From assembly GCA_019787685.1 (NCBI GenBank), contig JAHNUO010000019.1:186001-250000 (forward strand): a stretch of 64,000 nucleotides of DNA. Direction: 5' to 3'. The DNA is from Chiua virens. Its lineage: Eukaryota > Basidiomycota > Agaricomycetes > Boletales > Boletaceae. Under the pieces are notes generated by a model. That model saw only the letters and a list, made by a program, of their open reading frames with translations. It made no database searches and had not been told where the DNA came from. Position 1 is the first letter of the stretch, and each line of letters begins with the position of its first letter. The position numbers and the translations under genes are program-made. Positions 61,217 to 64,000 of this stretch are shown here, in pieces.

Positions 61217-64000
61217 CTACACTTCAGCCACACCAGACTCCCCCGCCGCCTGCACCACAATCACCCCGCTTTGGGTCCCCGCCATCACAAACGCCATCCC
61301 AACATCCCCAATCGTGTCCCGCACCATCTCATGATTCGCAGACTCTCGCTGTCCCTCCAAGAGCTGCCTCAGTTCCTCTCGGATACCCTCCTGCACACGC
61401 CGTGTCGATCGTCCAAGCACGACCAGTACCCGTGAATGTACCTCGCCAAGCTGTTTCGCACGTTGCAGCAGTGCGTGTAGCGGGGACGGATCCGAGAGAT
61501 CAACAAATGTCATCCGAGTTGAAAGCGCCGATGGTAATTGCGAGTGCGTGTCTCCGTTCACACGCTGCGATACGTAACGGGACCACGCCAGGTCATCGGG
61601 CGTCTGCGATCGGGACGGCTGTGTCGCATCCGACTTGCCACTGGATGAGACAGACGTCTAGACACATCCTACATCAGGCCGGGTTCTTCCGAGAATTCAA
61701 GGTATCATGTACGAACCAGTGACCCAGGCTCCGTCTCTGTCCTTTCGCCAACAACCGCGGATTCGGGACCTGCAAGCACAGCTTGCGTGGACTCCCGAAG
61801 TCGAATGATAGTAGCGCTGATCTTCGGGTTCGTGCACAATCGTACCACGAACTCGAGTGCAAGCCGGTCGTCTGTACCACCAAAGAAGGGAAGTATGATG
61901 TGCTGTTGACCAGTCGTGCCTTTGTTCTTCCCCAGATCGACAAACAGTGCCACGTCCGTCTTGTTGTGTTGGAAGACACCGCAAACGAATTGCGAGCGCA
62001 GCGTCGATGCTGAGGCGTCTTCACATGCTAGTCCCAAGAGCGTTTCCAAAGGGCCGAGTTGCAACGACAATCCACGAGGGTGAGATAACCCAGCTTCAGA
62101 TGAATCCGCTCTTGGACTCAACGAAGGCGGGATCCAGGGGATGAGGATGAACTGCGAATCATGCATCTGGGCATGCTCTACAACAGTGTCGGCCCATTCC
62201 TCCTGGGGTACGACAGATAACGAGGCGGAAACGGGAATGTTGCTCTGTTCCCCAAACATCTTGAAAACACCAGTCAAGGGGTCGGTATCGATGAGTGCTT
62301 CCGTCATAGCAGATTTCATCAGCGTCGATGTGCGCTCTGATAGTTCAATGAGGCGAAGCGCGTTCACGGAAGGGATCGTTGTCGCTGGAGTATACATCGA
62401 GTCCTCTGCGGAGGGAGAGCAGACCAGGCTTGTGAGTGCCATGATCCCAGGAATGTGAGTGAACTCGTCAAGCACGACGGTGAATCGACTGGGCCAGGGC
62501 TTTTGCGTGACGATCAGGGAAACATCGCTGTTGGATTGCGCTTTCTCAAATTCATTCGTGGATGACACGCTGGTTACGCCTGTGTCGGATGCGGGCGTAC
62601 GGTGCTTGGGTGGATAAATGAAATTGACGAGGGGTGTTGTCATGAACCCTAAGATCAACGCTGCGAAGACGAACATGGAAAACACTTGTCGCGTGAGAAT
62701 TCCCGCGGACAGACCGACATTCAAGATAATGACCCCTAGCAATCTACGAGAATGTCAACGTTAAGAGGTGACGAACAAGCTTTCCAGTGAACATACCCCT
62801 TGCAACTCATTAGAGAACCGACAGCAGTCGCTTCACGCCAGCTGCAACCAAGCAATTTCATTGAAAGTGTGCAGCCAGCAAATTTACCAACAAAATCTAA
62901 AGCCACGATAACAAAGAGGAATGCCCATGCAGTTCCTGAGTGACGTTAATAACGCCGACATTTCGTGAAACAGATACGCACTAGAATTAATCAACCCCAG
63001 ATCTGTGTTGAGTCCAGAAGTCGTGAAATACTAGGACGGTAGGACCCCTCAGAAAGGGGAAAGCAGGATGAGGCTCGAGTTCCCAACACTTACAAGAGGA
63101 AGGAATAAGGTATCAACAATATCTTCTAGCCTTTCCACGAAGGCAATGGATACACCGCCCTCACGGGGAACAATGATGCCTGCCACGAATGCACCTGCGG
63201 GGAAATCATAACGAATGAATACATAGCATGTCGAGATTGATTGACATTAACATACCGAAAATAGCATTCACGCCCACAATGTCCATGAAGAAAGCAGACC
63301 CCCAAAGGACGAGCATCACCACCGCTATGTAGAACATGGTAGGGCCACGAACAGTGCTTCTCGTTTTCCTTGCTAGCCGAAGCAACGCCCATCTGGTCGG
63401 GAAAAGGAGGAATAGAGTGTATGCCATGCACGTAAGGAATGTCCACAATGCAGTCAGATTCGAAGCCGAATTTACGAATGCGATGGCCAACGCCAGAAGA
63501 GACCAGCTGATCGCATCATTCGCAACAGCTGCAGACAACACGATGCCGCCGACGGTCGTGTCACGTAGTTTGAGTGTGGAGAGGATACGGCAGAGGACAG
63601 GGAGGGCAGTAACCGAATACGACATAGCAATAAACATCATTAAATAGTTGAAGTTCGTAGTCGACCTGATGAAATTGTGGTATATCGGAACGGATATAGC
63701 GCACCCGATGCCAAACGAAGGTAGTATGGCTCCGAGAGAAACCATGACCGACGAGCGCACATTGCGTTGGATGATGTTCCAGTCGATTTCAAGGCCAATG
63801 ATAAAGAGGAAAAGACACAGTCCGATTTTGGCAGTGAGAGTAAGGCATGGAAGCGAATCTGTGGGAAAGATGTGGTTCGTAAACTCAGGAATCTGGCCAA
63901 ATACACTAGGTCCTTGAGTCAAGGATGAGAATGCCATGCGAACCAATGGGCATGGCAACCAATTTACCTAGTAAGATACCGCCCAGGATATGAGCAATGA
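61217..64000 (-). CDS. K+/H+ antiporter, Kha1-like (CPA2 family), 5'-truncated by the window edge
   Basis: Membrane cation/proton exchanger, in yeast a Golgi/endosomal protein for K+ and pH balance. The exon at the edge reads IAHILGGILLG and joins over a short intron to GPSVFGQIPEFTNHIFP, the usual start of the transporter domain. Helices follow: IGLCLFLFIIGLEID, VSLGAILPSFGIGCAIS, MMFIAMSYSVTALPVLCRIL, GGIVLSAAVANDAISWSLLA (with the conserved Asn-Asp pair), VRGPTMFYIAVVMLVLWGS and GVNAIFG. Further exons give AFVAGIIVPREGG, FVERLEDIVD, LLGVIILNVGLSAGILTRQV and FSMFVFAALILGFMTTPLVN. From about 62600 leftwards is a long cytosolic tail (ALTSLVCSPS, SQFILIPWIPPSL, HIILPFFGGTDDRLALEFVV), as in Kha1. 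The last exon ends AAGESGVAEV-stop at 61217. Introns are short, and the gene looks intact within the window. Confidence 0.9.

Overview
The window looks like nuclear genomic DNA of a filamentous basidiomycete, most likely an Agaricomycete. Nearly every recognisable gene is cut by many short introns (about 45-60 nt, GTRNGY...YAG). The protein families also fit: UbiA prenyltransferases with NQxxDxxxD, NRPS-like adenylate-PCP-reductases, TPR-CHAT proteins, STAND NTPases and AGC/DMPK-like kinases. No bacterial-type operon, CRISPR array, rRNA or tRNA gene was recognised. Exon boundaries were read by eye from splice consensus, reading phase and paralogue comparison.

Layout. 1-1.84 kb (-): F-box/WD40 protein, 3' end outside the window. 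2.0-3.9 kb (-): Ser/Pro-rich protein of unknown function. 4.0-6.4 kb (-): ferric reductase. 6.4-8.8 kb: no supported gene. 8.87-9.92 kb (-): UbiA prenyltransferase. 10.65-13.1 kb (-): AGC-type kinase. 13.1-26.7 kb: a gene-poor tract of degraded duplicates. It holds three fragments of one unknown family, a duplicated 1.6-kb block with exon-like modules (18.8-20.5 and 24.2-25.7 kb), and a broken STAND/NB-ARC-like NTPase (22.5-23.7 kb). 26.77-27.70 kb (+): two-exon hypothetical protein.

28.3-39.6 kb (+): the most striking part of the window. It has an apparently intact six-exon gene of 1611 codons (N-terminal C2-like region, 17 TPR-like units of 45 residues, C-terminal CHAT caspase-like domain) and a broken paralogue of the same architecture. 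Between them lies a 102-bp sequence that also occurs upstream of the intact gene. 40.2-43.1 kb (+): MFS transporter of the 14-helix drug/amino-acid type. 43.3-47.2 and 51.3-55.3 kb (-): two paralogous NRPS-like adenylation-PCP-reductase genes, each carrying at least two single-base frameshifts. 57.2-59.5 kb (-): mitochondrial dicarboxylate carrier with a 1.04-kb intron. 61.2-64.0 kb (-): Kha1-type K+/H+ antiporter, 5' end outside the window.

How the parts may relate. The ferric reductase, mitochondrial carrier, antiporter, F-box protein and kinase look like ordinary housekeeping or regulatory genes. The centre (about 16.9-39.6 kb) looks like a rapidly turning-over accessory region where signalling-ATPase and caspase-like (CHAT) genes were duplicated and lost. 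By analogy with known NLR and CHAT systems it may be a self/non-self or cell-death locus, but this is inference. The MFS gene with the NRPS-like pair could be the remains of a small secondary-metabolite locus.
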